Notes: generated by a model from the letters alone, not told the origin. Positions 47,285 to 59,309 are shown, counted from the stretch's first letter. The stretch is DNA of 64,000 nt from Platerodrilus igneus (GCA_036346225.1 JARFIW010000836.1:682001-746000); one strand, 5' to 3'. Translations and numbers: made by a program.

Positions 47285-47706
47285 TGTACGCGCCATATCA
47301 GTCCCCGTTCGGGACATTCCCTCTCTCCGCGCGAGCGGGTCCGAATGGTTCGCGCTAGTCAACGGGAGTCGGTCGTCAAGTCTCGTGATAGCCACACTAA
47401 TAAAAATAAATCCGCTCTCTTCTTCTAATCCGGCATTGGACTCTTCCTTTCCTGTCTACCTCCTTTCCTTCAACCCTTGGCCAAAGCGGTAGTTACAGTG
47501 TTTAGTGCCTCTCAAGTGCCAAAGGAACTTTCAGTAAGTGTTTTTTATGTCTTTGTATGATTATACTCCTATAAACTGTTCTCACCCTCACCCCTTAATA
47601 ATTACAGTCCACGCTCTATCTCGGAACCCCTTGTTTACGGCCTTTAGCACTCAAGGTGGTTCTATTTGTATCCCGTTACGGAAAACGGGTATTCGATAAC
47701 AAAACA
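47285..47706 (+). repeat. 3' LTR of the BEL/Pao element
   Basis: 422 bp, preceded by a purine-rich AGGTGGGCGG tract suited to plus-strand priming and followed by TATGT. Confidence 0.94.
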
Positions 47707-47711
47707 TATGT

Positions 47712-48063
47712 CAAGGACTTTTTCTGGCCATAACAAATCTCACTAGCGTGGAAATAATTTATAACCAGGTAAAATGATCCTCAAAAGAGTAAGTTTAATT
47801 CTGTAAATATAATATAAAGTAATAACCAATATTTTTACTTCTCAGAAAATATTTTATGTTTGAAAGAAACGATGTTGTAAATGATTTTGTATGAAAGAAG
47901 ATATTTCATATTGTATAAATGCTTTGTATGATAGTGTTGCGTTTTATTTCATTTTGAAAACTCCGTAAATTCGTTGAGGCAAAGTGAAAAAAAAGTAACG
48001 CTTCAGAAACGGCCTTATCACAGCACTTTTTCAGTGACACCACAACGTGCGGCATTACCACAG

Positions 48064-48099
<36 letters not shown>

Positions 48100-48122
48100 G
48101 TGTGTGTGTATGTATTTATGTA

Positions 48123-48153
<31 letters not shown>

Positions 48154-49185
48154 CTATATTGATGTAATAAGGAGGTCACAGGAGGTCATTGAGCATCAAA
48201 TTCAGTCAGAAAGCCCACCCAAGACGAGGAAAAGTAAGGTTGTACCAATATTTAATTTTTACAACTGTATAAACGTATATGCGTGCTCCTTTAATAATAC
48301 TAATGTATCCCCGTTCAAAATTAATACGCTTTATGTACATATAGTGTTGTAATACCATTTAACAACTAAGCGCAACTTTATTCCGTGTGTAAATAATAAT
48401 TTTCTAAAAAATACCTTTAACACAAGTCTTATTGCATTTATAAATCATAAAAACAAAGCCCAATTTTAAAATTAGCATTCATTGATTGTGTTAAGTTAAA
48501 ATTCATGAGTAGATATTCTTAAAAATACATTTTATTTACCATAAAACAAGTTTTATTGCTTATGCAGACTGAAAAATCAATCGCATTCATTTTAAAAATT
48601 CTAAAATTCGTACTTTACGATAAACATTATTTATTCAAAACAATTGCAGGCTTTAATGCATTCTCGTTAAAATACCATTTTTAAGAGTTTTTAATTAGAG
48701 TAGTTTTATTTTAAAGAAGCACATCTGGAACAATTCTAGAATAAATTCTATTTACCTTATTAAATGAAAGAATACAGCATTTTCTTCGAAAGAGTGTTGA
48801 ACATCGGGTAGGTAAAACTAGAACTTTTAAAAAAATTAATTTTTGTTTTAAGTTTATTGGTAATGAAACTGTTCTTGAATCATCTAAAATTTGTCTGTTT
48901 GCTACTAACGTTATTCTTTGGTTATACGAGTTAATTTAAGTACTTATTTTGATAACATTTCCCAGGCATGATGTTCCAAAAAGTATTGGTTGCTCTTGAG
49001 TCTAATAATACGAAAAATTCAAATCCTAATATATTTAGCGTTACATGAGGATGTTCGTCTTCTTTTGATTGTTCTATTACATAAACGAGCATTACTTTAT
49101 TTTTCTGAAAGGTTTGTTTCTTTTAATTATATTTTTCATTTTCATAGTTGAATTATATAAAGAACGTGATTTTACATAACCAGGT
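47712..49185. other. right flank of BEL, with AT microsatellites and a MITE-like relic
   Basis: AT tracts lie at 48066-48097 and 48128-48157, separated by a TG-rich stretch. The sequence after them (GTAATAAGGAGGTCAC, then AGGAGGTCATTGA) resembles the interior of the MITE at 39.6 kb. No coding region. Confidence 0.55.
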
Positions 49186-49189
49186 AAAG

Positions 49190-50570
49190 CCTCTTTTGTA
49201 AGTTTAAATGGTTCTGATTATTTCGTTGACAACGTGGACACCGGTTAAACGTCACGTCTTCCAATCCATATTTATAATAATATAGTTTTCTCCATGCATT
49301 CCCACACTGAGTCGGTAATGTCCTACTTACTCTATTGGTAACAACTTTGTCGATTTGTTGGGTTTGAAATACTGGGATTGTGATTTAATGTTTGAATTTC
49401 AAAAATTTGGTGTCTATTTACTTGCTTAGTTTGTGAACATTGAGGTTCCTGGTACGTTAAGTCTGTTTCCAAAGTGTTTGATTTTCTTGTTGAAAAGGAA
49501 AATTTTTCTATTAATACTTAGTGTTCCTATAATTTCTTTCTTAATTAAATTAATTCTTGCATTAAGTTTATTTCCACAAAATTTAACGGTGGTTGGTAAA
49601 ATGGTAACATATGTTTCACAAGGTTTTAAGTTTAGTTTTTTCACGCTTAACGGTTCAGTTAAACGAGAGAAAACATATTTGTCCTTGAATACGTGCCTTG
49701 ATTTCAGTTAACAATTTCTGGTCATAGTCTGGTAGAAGAAATTCGTCTTATAAAGCTATTTTTAACTCGTCCCAAATATTTACTACATTTTTCTTAGTGC
49801 GATACCAAATTAATATTTACCAGAAAAAACATCGCATGCTTCTGAAAATAATTAAATGTCAGACATATTTCGTACTATTTTTAATTCATCTGCCCTTTCT
49901 AAAAATGCGCTTACCGACGTCTCTCCTGGAAAAGTAATTCCACATTTAGCAATGGGTGTAAACCTATATTATTGAATTATTTAAATTGGTGTTTGTATTT
50001 GAATTTTCTACTACTGGATTTTTCAAAATAACTTGTTTTGATTTTACTGAGGGAAGTTGAAGATTTAATTTTTCTCAACATTTTTTTATTTAATCTCTAT
50101 TTCATCTAAAATGTCTATTTTATTATCAATTCCTGCATCTAATGTTAAAGTTTTGAAGTTTTACTTACTTTTATTTTCTTCCCTAACCTTTAAAATAATC
50201 TCTTTCCTTTTTATAATTTTCAATTAAATTTTCTAACTCTAGTTGTAACTGATTTCTACATTTGTCATCATTTCCATCATTGGGTATACTACGTGAAAAT
50301 CAAGAATAACAATATGCTACCATGGATTCATAATTTTCCTGAAAATTAATTTGGATTAACCCTAAAATAATGTCCTTAATTTGTGTTAATACGGTCATTA
50401 CCACTATAATGTCATCTATAAATTCAAAAGAATATTCAAATTGTCTACCTTTGTTTGTGATTTATCAATTTCCTTCAACATTTTTTGTAATTCCGTCGCT
50501 GTCAAATTTTCGGTGTCTACGTTTCTAATTTGTATTGCATAAACCAATTCAGTTTTTAACAAAGTGTACT
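49190..50570 (-). pseudogene. gypsy-type gag relic
   Basis: On the minus strand the capsid segment at about 49815-49960 reads 'GITFPGETSVSAFLERADEL' and 'IVRNMSDI', with an FSEACDVFSGK block, then a Gln/Arg-rich 'EIKARIQGQ' near 49690, a usual gypsy gag arrangement. Toward 49190-49260 lies RCPRCQRNNQNH, probably the remains of the zinc region. The N-terminal part (50100-50560) is broken but looks helical. Stops occur every few dozen codons. The related fragment at 52735-52880 on the other strand shares the capsid block. Confidence 0.6.
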
Positions 50571-50689
50571 ATATATGTGAATTCCATTTTTAAATCTTAA
50601 CGTCTGTCTTTCTAGTGACGATTAGGCCTTTGGTCTGGGTTGCACTTTCTTAGTGTAACATCTTATTCATACTCCTACAGATCCTATTA

Positions 50690-52680
50690 AACTCCAATAT
50701 TACAGTCTTTCTCCGACCCTTCTTAAAATTGCTTATTCCGAGCTTGAAGAAATGCTTCGTCTGGGAGTGGTAGAACCTTCTATCAGTGCCTGGTCGAGCC
50801 CCATAGTTTTAGTGAAGAAGAAAGATAGTTCGTATTGTTTATGTGTTGATTTCCGCAAGGTGAATCAAGTTACACAAAAAGATGCTTACCTCTTTCCTTT
50901 CATTTCCACTATCTTAAGTCGTCCTCGTGATGCCCGTTTTCTTTCTTCACAAGACATTCGTCCCGCTTACTGGCAAATTCCGTTGTCACCCGAGTCCAAA
51001 CCTCTCACTGCATTCACGGTACCTCAGAGGGACCTTTGAGTCCTGTTGCATGCCTTACGGCCTTTACAATCCTCCTGCCACTTTTCAATGCTTAATCGAT
51101 CAGGTAATCGGTTTTAACCTGGAACAGTTCTGTTTTGCATATTTTCACGACATCATTATAGCTACTTCTTTTTTTGACGAACACATCTGACTCTTTGATC
51201 TAATACTTTCTCGTCTCTTCTCCGCCGGTCTCACTTTCCGCCAAGATAAATGCCATTTTTGCTTACCCAAACTCCGTTACCTCGGTTATGTTGATAACCC
51301 AGATGGTTGGTCTACTTGTCGACCCTGACAAGGTTTCTGCCATCCTCAACATCCCTCCCATATCCTCTGTTATTGAAGTGGTCGACCGGTTGGCAAGGTC
51401 AGTCGGTACCGACAGTTTGTCCCCAATTTCGCTACACTTACTTCGCCACTGTCTAAACTTACTCGCAAGAATATTCTCTTTTTATGGACTCCTGACTGTC
51501 AGTCGGCATATATGTTACTCAAACAAAATTTAGTATCTGCCCCCATCCTTTCATATTCCGACTTCTCATTGTCGTTCACCATTCAAACAGACGTCTCTCA
51601 TTTTGGTCTAGGTGCTATTTTGAGTCAAAATTCTTCAGAAGGTGAAAGGTCGTAAGTTATATCAGCCGTTCACTCTCTAAACCTGAGCGCACCTATTCTG
51701 TGACTGAAAAGGAGTGTTTAGCTGTCTTGTGGGAAATTGAGAAATTCTGCGCGTACATCGGAGATACGCACTTTACTTTAGTCACTGACCACAATTTCCT
51801 CCTTTAGTTAAATAGACTTCAAAGTCCACCAGGACGCTTAGCTCGCTGGTGCCTGCGTCTCCAACAATATGACTTTTTGTAAAGGCAAAGATCATGTCGT
51901 ACCAGAAGCCCTTTCCCGTTCAGTTTCTGTTCTCGAGTCTGTTTCGTTCTCTACTATTTTTTCACTCGAAGTTACTATTCCTACTACTGATTCGTGGTAC
52001 AATAACATGCTCCGAAAGGTTTTCAAACATCTTAAGCGCTATCTATGCTGGTGCGTCGTGAACAATATCCTTTTTCGTCGTTATAAGACTTCTATCGCTG
52101 CCGATCCTTAAGATGATAGGAAAATCGTCTTTCCTTCTTAGCAGCGAAAACTTCTGATTACATTTCATCACGATCCCCATACTTTTCGTCACTGTGATGT
52201 GACTACAACTTACACGTGTCTCTTCCAAAACTACTTCTGACCATGTCTTAGAGCTGACGTCGCTCAATATATTTGACATTGTCCAATTTGTACTGCCCAC
52301 AAAATTGAACAATTACCTCCTACTAGCTTCTTTACTCTTCGAGCTAAACCATCTATCCTTGGCGAGTTATTTCTGCGATCTTGTCGGTCGACTCCCGCGT
52401 TACATCAAGGGTTATTCCTATCTGTTTGTGATGGCGTACTTAACACAATTTCCTCTTTTCTTTACTTTACACAAAGCCACTGCGCCAACCGTTACTAAAA
52501 TCTTTGGCGTCCCACAACGTCTTATCACCGATAACGGTTCACAGTTTCGAAGTAGTCAATTCACTTCTTTATGTGCACGCTATCGCTCTAAAGTTCTTTT
52601 CACCGCCCATTACCATCCTCAGGCCAAGACTGGTAAGGGCGTCAACTGTACTACCAAAACTATGATAGCTTCCAATGTCT
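50690..52680 (+). pseudogene. Ty3/gypsy pol (RT-RNase H-integrase), decayed
   Basis: RT starts with LRLGVVEPSISAWSSPIVLV (50752 onward), then 'CVDFRKVNQVT', 'PAYWQIPLSPESKPLTAFTV', and after a shift CCMPYGLYNPPATFQCLIDQ. The catalytic box is YFHD at 51140-51151, with His in place of the first Asp. The frame continues after a TGA near 51188 to 'CHFCLPKLRYLGY'. RNase H is seen at 51540-51850 ('VSHFGLGAILSQN', '[10 protein letters not shown]' in shifted frames) and a tail 'GKDHVVPEALSRS' at 51885. Integrase remnants follow: HCPICTAHKIEQ (about 52280) and RLITDNGSQFRSSQF with 'HYHPQA' (52515-52625). No LTRs flank it in an obvious way. Dead. Confidence 0.82.
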
Positions 52681-52734
52681 AAATGTAAACACTAATATAA
52701 ATAATTCAGTAATATATAAGGTTACACCCGTTGG

Positions 52735-52880
52735 TAAATAGAGAATAACTTTTTAAAAAGAGTCGTCGGTAAACGAATTTTTAAAATGGATAGATGAATT
52801 AAAAATAGTACGAAATATGTCTGATATTCAACTATTTTCAGAAGTATGTAATGTTTTTTCTGGTAAATAAGTAGGGTATA
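52735..52880 (+). pseudogene. gypsy gag fragment, inverted relative to 49.8 kb
   Basis: WIDELKIVRNMSDIQLFSEV and CNVFSGK repeat the capsid block of the minus-strand gag at 49815-49960. The DNA also aligns further left ('ggttacacccgttggtaaat' against the complement of 49945-49965). Confidence 0.7.
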
Positions 52881-53638
52881 ATCAAGGCTTTTGGGACCAC
52901 ATTTCCTCCAGCAATCCTCTTATAGATTAATTTACAAGTTCTTCCATCTTTTGATATAAATCTTACATCCTCATTTGCCCCAGTTCTCCCATTTTCTCAC
53001 ACATTTTTGATATTAACCTCTCCTATAGTTTCCTCTTATCTTATAGATTAACTTACAAGTTCGTCTTACTTTTAAATATGAAAAACTTTAGTATAAGAAT
53101 CCGGATAAATAAGAAGCATCTTACAGATTTGATCTTGAATTATGTAGGAGCTTAAACTTGAGAAACATCGAAATTGATAGAATTCTTATTTATAAATTTC
53201 TAAACACTTAACCAGTTTTACTTGCACGTTTCCTTATTTACATTTTGTACCCATTCTATGTACGTTTTCCAGTAGTATAACATATCAAATTAGTCTAAAA
53301 TTTTTTAGCTACCCGAATCTCTACACATTTTTTTTAATCGGATCATCCGTCTAGCCTCTATCCCTATTTCTACATTTTTTTCCAAAACGAACTCTTAGTA
53401 GTATTTTTAATATAAACCGGTTATGTAAAACGTAAGATTGGTCTAGTTTTCTCTAAGAAATACGAGTTTTAATTTACGCCCGATCTTTCCTACAGTTACA
53501 ACACTTACTAATCGCTAAAACAGATTTTTCTCTGAAACTTTAAAGATTAATTTAGATTCAGTAAAACATTGGAATGGTTTAGTAAATATTTTAATCTAGA
53601 ATTTCATAACGCATCGAAATGAATTGAAGTCGAGGGCG
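52881..53638. other. spacer with a short direct repeat
   Basis: 'cttatagattaatttacaag' at about 52919 and 'cttatagattaacttacaag' at about 53041 repeat with some flanking similarity. No gene. Confidence 0.45.
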
Positions 53639-53639
53639 T

Positions 53640-53945
53640 TAGCCCTAATGTCTGAACGCTATTTGGAACATTTGGCCATGTCCGAATGCCCCTTGGACAT
53701 GTTCAAACGTTCCAAATAGCATTTGTCCGAACGCTATTTGGAGCGTTTGGACATGTCCGAATACCCCTTGTAACGTTCGAACATATCCAAACGCTAGTTG
53801 GAGGGTTTGGATATGTCCAAATGTTCCAGGGAGCACTCGGACATGTCCGAATGTTCCAAATAGCGTTCGGGCATGTCCAACATTCCAAATAGCGTTTGGA
53901 TATATATCCAAACGCTATTTGGAACGTTTGTACATGCCCATTTGC
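53640..53945. repeat. palindromic tandem repeat block
   Basis: About 300 bp are built from alternating direct and inverted copies of a short motif (CGCTATTTGGAACGTTTGG, with GGACATGTCCGAATG). A perfect 42-bp palindrome occupies 53883-53924, with arms beginning TTCCAAATAGCG and the centre ATATAT. Because the unit is self-complementary, both strands translate into repetitive Phe/Gly/His or Cys/Pro-rich frames of 60-88 codons, which are artefacts. Confidence 0.9.
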
Positions 53946-54069
53946 GTGCTTTTTAATGTCCCAACACAGTGCGGTATATATGAGGATACATATTATTAAA
54001 TTTCAGTCATTTGTAGTACATTTTATTTAAAAATGCAAGGAAGAATTGAGCGGTAAGGTAACAAGTCTC

Positions 54070-54895
54070 TAACAAACGCTAAAAATGAAGTATTACAAGT
54101 ATTACAACAACTTGTTACCTGGAAGCTAAAACACCGTGATTGTATTCCAAAGAAAATTTTCCCATCGTTGTTGAAACAAACGATGCCAATGGAAACTAAG
54201 CAAGCTGACAATATTCGATCTGGATTTTGTGCATCCGGATTGGTTCCATTAAATAGAAACGCAGTTCTAAAACTTCCTGATTATGTAGTCCAGATAATGA
54301 ACATTTAAACAACTCTATGAAAACCGCGTTTACCGCCGTTATTTCTAGTCAAATTGGTCCTAGAAATCCACCTGAGCAGAACCGTAGAAAGAGGAAAAAA
54401 TTAAATATTCAACCAGGCCAATGTATTTCCATGGCAGATCTAGTATCAGATGCTTAAAGTTCCCAAATGAAGAAAAATAAATCAGTGGTGGAAAGTTTGA
54501 GTGATGACTATCATCAGGAAAATAACAAAAGTGAGCCAGAAGAGGATATCTCTGAGGAAGTTGAAGATACAGCAGATGTAGGAGACAATGAAAGTGTTGT
54601 ACTGCCTGTGGATGATAAACTTCTTAAAGTGTCAGACTTAGTGATTGCAAAATTTATTTATAATAGTGGAACAAAAAATGAAGCAACAAAGAAATTTGTT
54701 GCAAAAATTATTACAATATCAAAAACCACAATAACTATTGATTGTCTTAGATGCTATAAAGGATCTAAGCAAGTTTTCGTCTACCCTGATATAAAACTCA
54801 TCACGAATATTTGCTTTAAAGATGTTGTTGCAATATTAAAAGCACCTGAAATTAGCAGAGGTCGCCTTAAATTTGCCTCTAAGGTGCCGGTATAA
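54070..54895 (+). pseudogene. pogo-like (DDE_1) transposase, C-terminal part
   Basis: The plus strand reads WKLKHRDCIPKKIFPSLLKQ, then 'NIRSGFCASGLVPLNRNAVL' (about 54115-54270). This is the 'iPK..FP.LL......e.i..GF...GI.PlnR..vL' segment at the end of pogo/Tigger-type catalytic domains. Stops at about 54306 and 54454 interrupt it. After 'PGQCISMADL', a 142-codon frame (54467-54895) has an acidic linker rich in Glu, Asp and Ser (residues 15-50) and a basic, beta-rich C-terminal domain. The DNA-binding and DDE regions are not present upstream, where the palindromic block begins. No terminal repeats were identified. Confidence 0.68.
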
Positions 54896-54952
54896 TAAAT
54901 GAATACTTATTTTTTTTTCATAACGTTTCTGTTTAATTACAAGATTTCTAAT

Positions 54953-55159
54953 TGTTAGAGTATGATCGAGCATACAAGAAATAACAGGAAATCATGAAGT
55001 GTAGATATATTTCAATTTAATGTTGACAGCATATATATTTAATTTTTAATTAAAAAATTATTATGACAGACAAAGCCAACCTATTATAAGTGTCTAACTA
55101 TAAACAAACTAACACATACTACAACAAATATTTGAGTATAGGAACAATAGATTTTAACA
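54953..55159 (-). repeat. 3' LTR of the copia element
   Basis: 207 bp, differing from the right-hand LTR by about seven substitutions or small indels. Confidence 0.93.
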
Positions 55160-55179
55160 CTTCCCCTTACTCAAATATG

Positions 55180-56601
55180 TATCACAATATAAGTCTTAAT
55201 TCTTTTACATGTTTTGAATGTTTGATTTGATTTAATGCTTTCGTAAACAAATCAGCTAACATGTCATCGGTTCTTTTATATTTGATTAAAACTAAACCTT
55301 CGTCAACTGCATTTCTTACAAAATGATGGCATACATCTATGTGTTTAGTACGCCTATGCGGTTGCGAATTTTCAACTATTTTGTGTGCACTTTGGTTGTC
55401 GTTATAAATGGTAATCGGACAATCAATATGCCATAAGTCATGTAGAAAATTTCTGATAAAATATGCTTGTTTTGTAGCACTACCTAAGCTGTAATATTCA
55501 GCTTCTGTGCTCGAGCAAACAATGGTTTGTTGTTTTCTGGATTCCCAACTAACAACAGACTGACCAAACTTTACTACAAGTCCAGTGCAGGATTTCCTGT
55601 CACTAATATCACCGACCCAATCTGCATCTGTGAAAATCTCTATATTATTTCCACCCTTTTTAATTAGTAATCCATAATCCAAAGTACCCGATTGATACCA
55701 TAAGACCCTTTTTGCCGCAAGCCAATGCTCTTTATTAAAGCTATTGTTAAATTGACTGAGTTTACTACAAGTGTAAGAAATCTCATGTCTTGTACAAACA
55801 GAAAGATACATAAGACTACCTATCAACTGTTGATAAGGATTCTTGGTATCACAAGTTTCTGATTTTTCTAATTTACAACTTACATCCATTGGAGTAGCAA
55901 TGGACTTGCAATTAGACATCTGAAATTTATTTAATAAATTTTTAATATATTCTTTTTGAGACAGTATCAAAAAACCTTTTTTACTATCCCGAATAATTTT
56001 CATACCAAGACATTGTTTTACAGGTCCAAGTATTTTAATATCAAAGTTTTTAATTAATTCTTCATATAAATTCTTTTTAAGCTTTTCGTCATTGCTAAAA
56101 ACAAAAAAGTCATCAACATACAGGGCAACAATAACCCTTTTATCATTTTCAGTTTTTACATAAACACATTTTTCACACCCTGACTGTTTAAAACCAATAG
56201 CAGAAAGAATTTTATGTACCTTCAAATTCCATGATCTACTAGCTTGTTTTAATCCATAAATACCCCTTTTTTAATAAGCATACAGTATGTTCTACATTAT
56301 GAGTATAACCTAAAGGTTGCTCCATGTAAATTGTTTCATTAATTTCACAATTTAGAAAAGCAGTAGTAACATCGATATGTTCAATATCCATATTTAGCTC
56401 TACTCCTATAGTGAACAACATTCGTATTGTGGAATGCCTAACAACTGGTGCAAATGTGTCTTCGTAGTCAACACCAAATATTTGATTAAAGCCACGAGCT
56501 ACTAATCGAGCCTTATATTTGTGTATAACTCCATTTTCATCATACTTTTCTTTGAAGACCCATTTACTTTTAATGACATTTTGACCTTTTGGTCGATCCA
56601 C
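55180..56601 (-). pseudogene. copia reverse transcriptase and RNase H
   Basis: The 120-codon segment (56239-56601) starts RT with VIKSKWVFKEKYDENG, YKARLVARGFNQ and 'TTAFLNCEI'. A frame break at the T run 56267-56272 follows. The next 347 codons (55182-56225) hold the catalytic YVDD ('VALYVDDFFVFSND'), CLGMKI, 'MLYLSVCTR'-like GSLMYLSVCTRHEI, and RNase H: IFTDADWVGDISDRKSCTG, VSWESRKQQTIVCSSTEAEY and 'HIDVCHHFVR'. It ends 'MLADLFTKAL' about 30 codons before the stop. Both catalytic regions look intact. Confidence 0.93.
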
Positions 56602-57117
56602 TAGCTCTCAGACATTATGTTTCATTAGTGAATTATTTTCTTCATCCATAGCTTGAATCCAATGAGCACTCTTTTCTGATGTCACAGCTTCATTATAATT
56701 TTGCGGTTCATTATTATTTGATGCATTCAAAAGATAAGACTCGTTCACGTCAAAATCTTTCATCCCAACAGGTAAGCGTCGATCTTTTTGAGGCTTCTCG
56801 TTTACATGTTCGGATAAGTCATCAAGTCTGTTAAATCATTCATTTCATTTGAATGTGTATCTTCCATCAACTTGGGTAAAGGTTTAACCAACAAATCATT
56901 TCTAGTAGGTAGCATAATTGTACTTTCTACAGAAGTTGAGATGTCCACTTCCGTGGATATAGCTTTAATAAACTTATCCTCCAAGAATATGACATCCCTA
57001 GCAATTATTATATCTGCTGGTTTTAGTGGGTCTACTAGTCTGTAACCATTACCGTATAAACAATATCCTACAAAAATGCATGTTTTGGACTTACAGTCTA
57101 GTTTCTTACGCTGATGT

Positions 57118-58560
57118 TCAGGTTTTAGAGCATATGCACTGCATCCAAAGATTAATTTTATTACCAGTCCAAATCTCCATAGGTGTAGCTCCTACAATAG
57201 CTGCAGTGGGACTCCTATTTTTTAAGTATACTGCTGTAGACACTGCTTCAGCCCAAAACTTTTTACTTAAATCTGATTCGTGAAGCATCGTCCCAACCTT
57301 TTCCATAATAGTTCTATTTAATTGCTCAGAAACTCCATTTTGCTCTGGCGTATATTGTACAGTTGTTTCATGAATAATACCACATTTCTCTAAATAATTT
57401 CTAAAAATTTTGTTACAATATTCTGTGCCATTATCACTTCTAAAACGCTTTATTTTGCAATTGGTTTGTTTTTCAGCTAAAGTTTTAAATTCAACGAATA
57501 CATTAACAATACTCGCCTGATCTTTAGTCTTAAGAAAATACACAGATGTGTTTCGGGTGTAATCATCAGTAAATGTTATGAAATAACGAGCTCCACCCCA
57601 ACTATTCTCAGACATAGGTCCACATAAATCTGAATGAATCAGTTCTGAATACTCCCTGTATGTTTGTTGTGGTTTGTTTAGCATTCTTCTTAAGCTTCTT
57701 TGGGTTTTGGGTTGACCGTTTTGCTACACCTTTATGAAAAGCAAACCTTTTTAGCTTCCCCTCAATGCAAGAAATGTAAGGGGTCAAAGAGTCATTTTTA
57801 AAATTAATACCTTGAGCTAAGTTATTACAAAGCATCAACATACCATTTAAACTGAGATGTCCTAATCTTCGATGCCACATATCCAGAGAAACCTTTGGTG
57901 AACTGAATAAACAGTCATCTTTGTTCCATTCAGTTAACTTTGTGTTTGACATACTAATATTTGGAACATTCTTTTTGTTGAGTTTGTATACCCCATTAAC
58001 ATTTGTTGCTGAAAAATGACAACGTTCGTTTACTTTTATGTTCGACTGATCAAATGCATAACAATTTTTGTTGTCAAATAATAATGCATAAACTTTGTTA
58101 GTTAATTTATGTACTGAAAGCAAATTAGCAGCAATATCAGGTACATACAAAACATCAGTAATGATTTTTTCTTCATCATTATCTAATAGAACATTGAAAT
58201 CTCTTACACCCTTACTGTATATTTTACTATTATTAGCTACTGTAATTTCAGATATTTGATTTGAATTAGAAAAATTCGTTATCCAATCATGACGATTTGT
58301 CATGTGGCTTGTACAACCTGAATCAAGCAACCAATCATTAGATTTAGATGTATCACAGCTAACAAAAATATTTTCAGTAGAAAATATATTTTTACTATCT
58401 TTAACAGTATAAGAATGAATACCATTAGAATTAAATTTGGCGCTACTTAACTCATGTGAATCTCTCCTCATTCTTTTTTGTTCCTTCCTGTACGATGTAC
58501 ATTTTGGCTTAATATGACCTGGTTTGTTACAATGATGGCATACAGGTACTGTTTTCTTTT
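57118..58560 (-). pseudogene. copia zinc knuckle, protease and integrase
   Basis: The 287-codon frame (57608-58471), preceded in the same frame by a CHHCNKPGHIKPKC knuckle (about 58495-58540), carries the protease centre WLLDSGCTSHMTN and the pre-integrase WHRRLGHLSLNGM. After a break near 57690, the 188-codon frame (57118-57684) holds the integrase core: ELIHSDLCGPMS, FTDDYTRNTSVYFLK, RFRSDNGTEYC and PEQNGVSEQLNRT. All catalytic acidic residues are present. Between the two, the coding sequence contains an extra segment whose DNA (57653-57704) is shared with the insertion at 1.73 kb. RT follows after a stretch broken around 56600-57100. Confidence 0.9.
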
Positions 58561-59240
58561 TAGTTTTCCAACAAAAGCAGTAGATGTACTTGCACCAACA
58601 TTATCATTCTTACGATGAACATCCAGCATCAGTCTTGATTTAATAAATTCGCTACTCAACTTTGTTTGTGTAGCTTCAATTCCCATGACCAACAAATTGA
58701 ATTCATCAGGAAGTCCAATTAACATCAATTTAGCTATTTCTTCATCTTCAATCTGACAACCTATATCTGCAAGCTCTTGTGTTAAAGAAATAATGGCCCC
58801 AATGTACTGATCCATGGTTTCAAAATCGTTGTACTGAATACAGGATAGTTTACGTTTTAATGCTAAACGTCTACTAATACCTTGGTTTTCATGTGCAATT
58901 TTTAAATTATTCCATGCTTCTTTGGATGTTTTTGCATTGTGTACATGAGGATAACATGAAGGTTTAACACACAAGCATATTTTTGCATAAGTTTGCTGAT
59001 CTTTATTAAAATCAGTAACAGAATTATCCTCTACACATTTCCATAAACCGGAATCAATCAAAAGTAATTTCATATGAAATTTCCATGATGCATAGTTGTG
59101 AACGCCATTAAGTTTATCAACAGTACTTAAAGAACTCCTACTATTTATTATAATAGGTGTAGATACAGCATGAACAGCATCAGTAGCTTCAATTTGTCCG
59201 TTTTGAGTCGTATTAGAATCTAGACAAACTTACACTGTAA
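58468..59240 (-). pseudogene. copia gag
   Basis: The open frame reaches back to about 59235 ('STVDKLNGVHNYASWKFHM' precedes the first Met at 59073). The Met that should open the protein is lost; the sequence just before is CTAGATTCT. The body shows 'LWKCVEDNS', 'CVKPSCYPHV', 'SKEAWNNLKIAHENQG', 'LSCIQYNDFETMDQYIGAI' and 'LIGLPDEFNLLV', the standard UBN2-type copia gag. It shifts frame at a short T run near 58560, just before the zinc knuckle. Confidence 0.88.
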
Positions 59241-59309
59241 TGTACAAACAAGTCAGTACTGTTATTTAAATATAAATCCACAAATTTACTGTATTTCAGT
59301 TGAATTCCC

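Larger units (their letters stand above)
41239..47706 (+). mobile_element. BEL/Pao LTR retrotransposon, near full length and young
   Basis: LTRs of 420 and 422 bp (41239-41658 and 47285-47706) start TGTACGCG and end AAAACA. The target duplication TATGT is exact at 41234-41238 and 47707-47711. The interior holds a BEL leader motif, gag with zinc knuckles, protease, reverse transcriptase, RNase H and integrase in BEL order. The LTRs differ only by two extra C's in two C runs, so the insertion is recent. The coding region has several one-base frame breaks, some exactly at homopolymers, and one in-frame stop. Overall length (6468 bp) is normal for the family. Confidence 0.94.

Noticed and set aside
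47974..48352. Frames with long Tyr-Ile repeats
   Set aside because: Translation of AT microsatellites.
53645..53911. Overlapping frames of 61-88 codons with repeated FGHVQTL-like units
   Set aside because: They appear on both strands because the DNA unit is palindromic; not a protein repeat.
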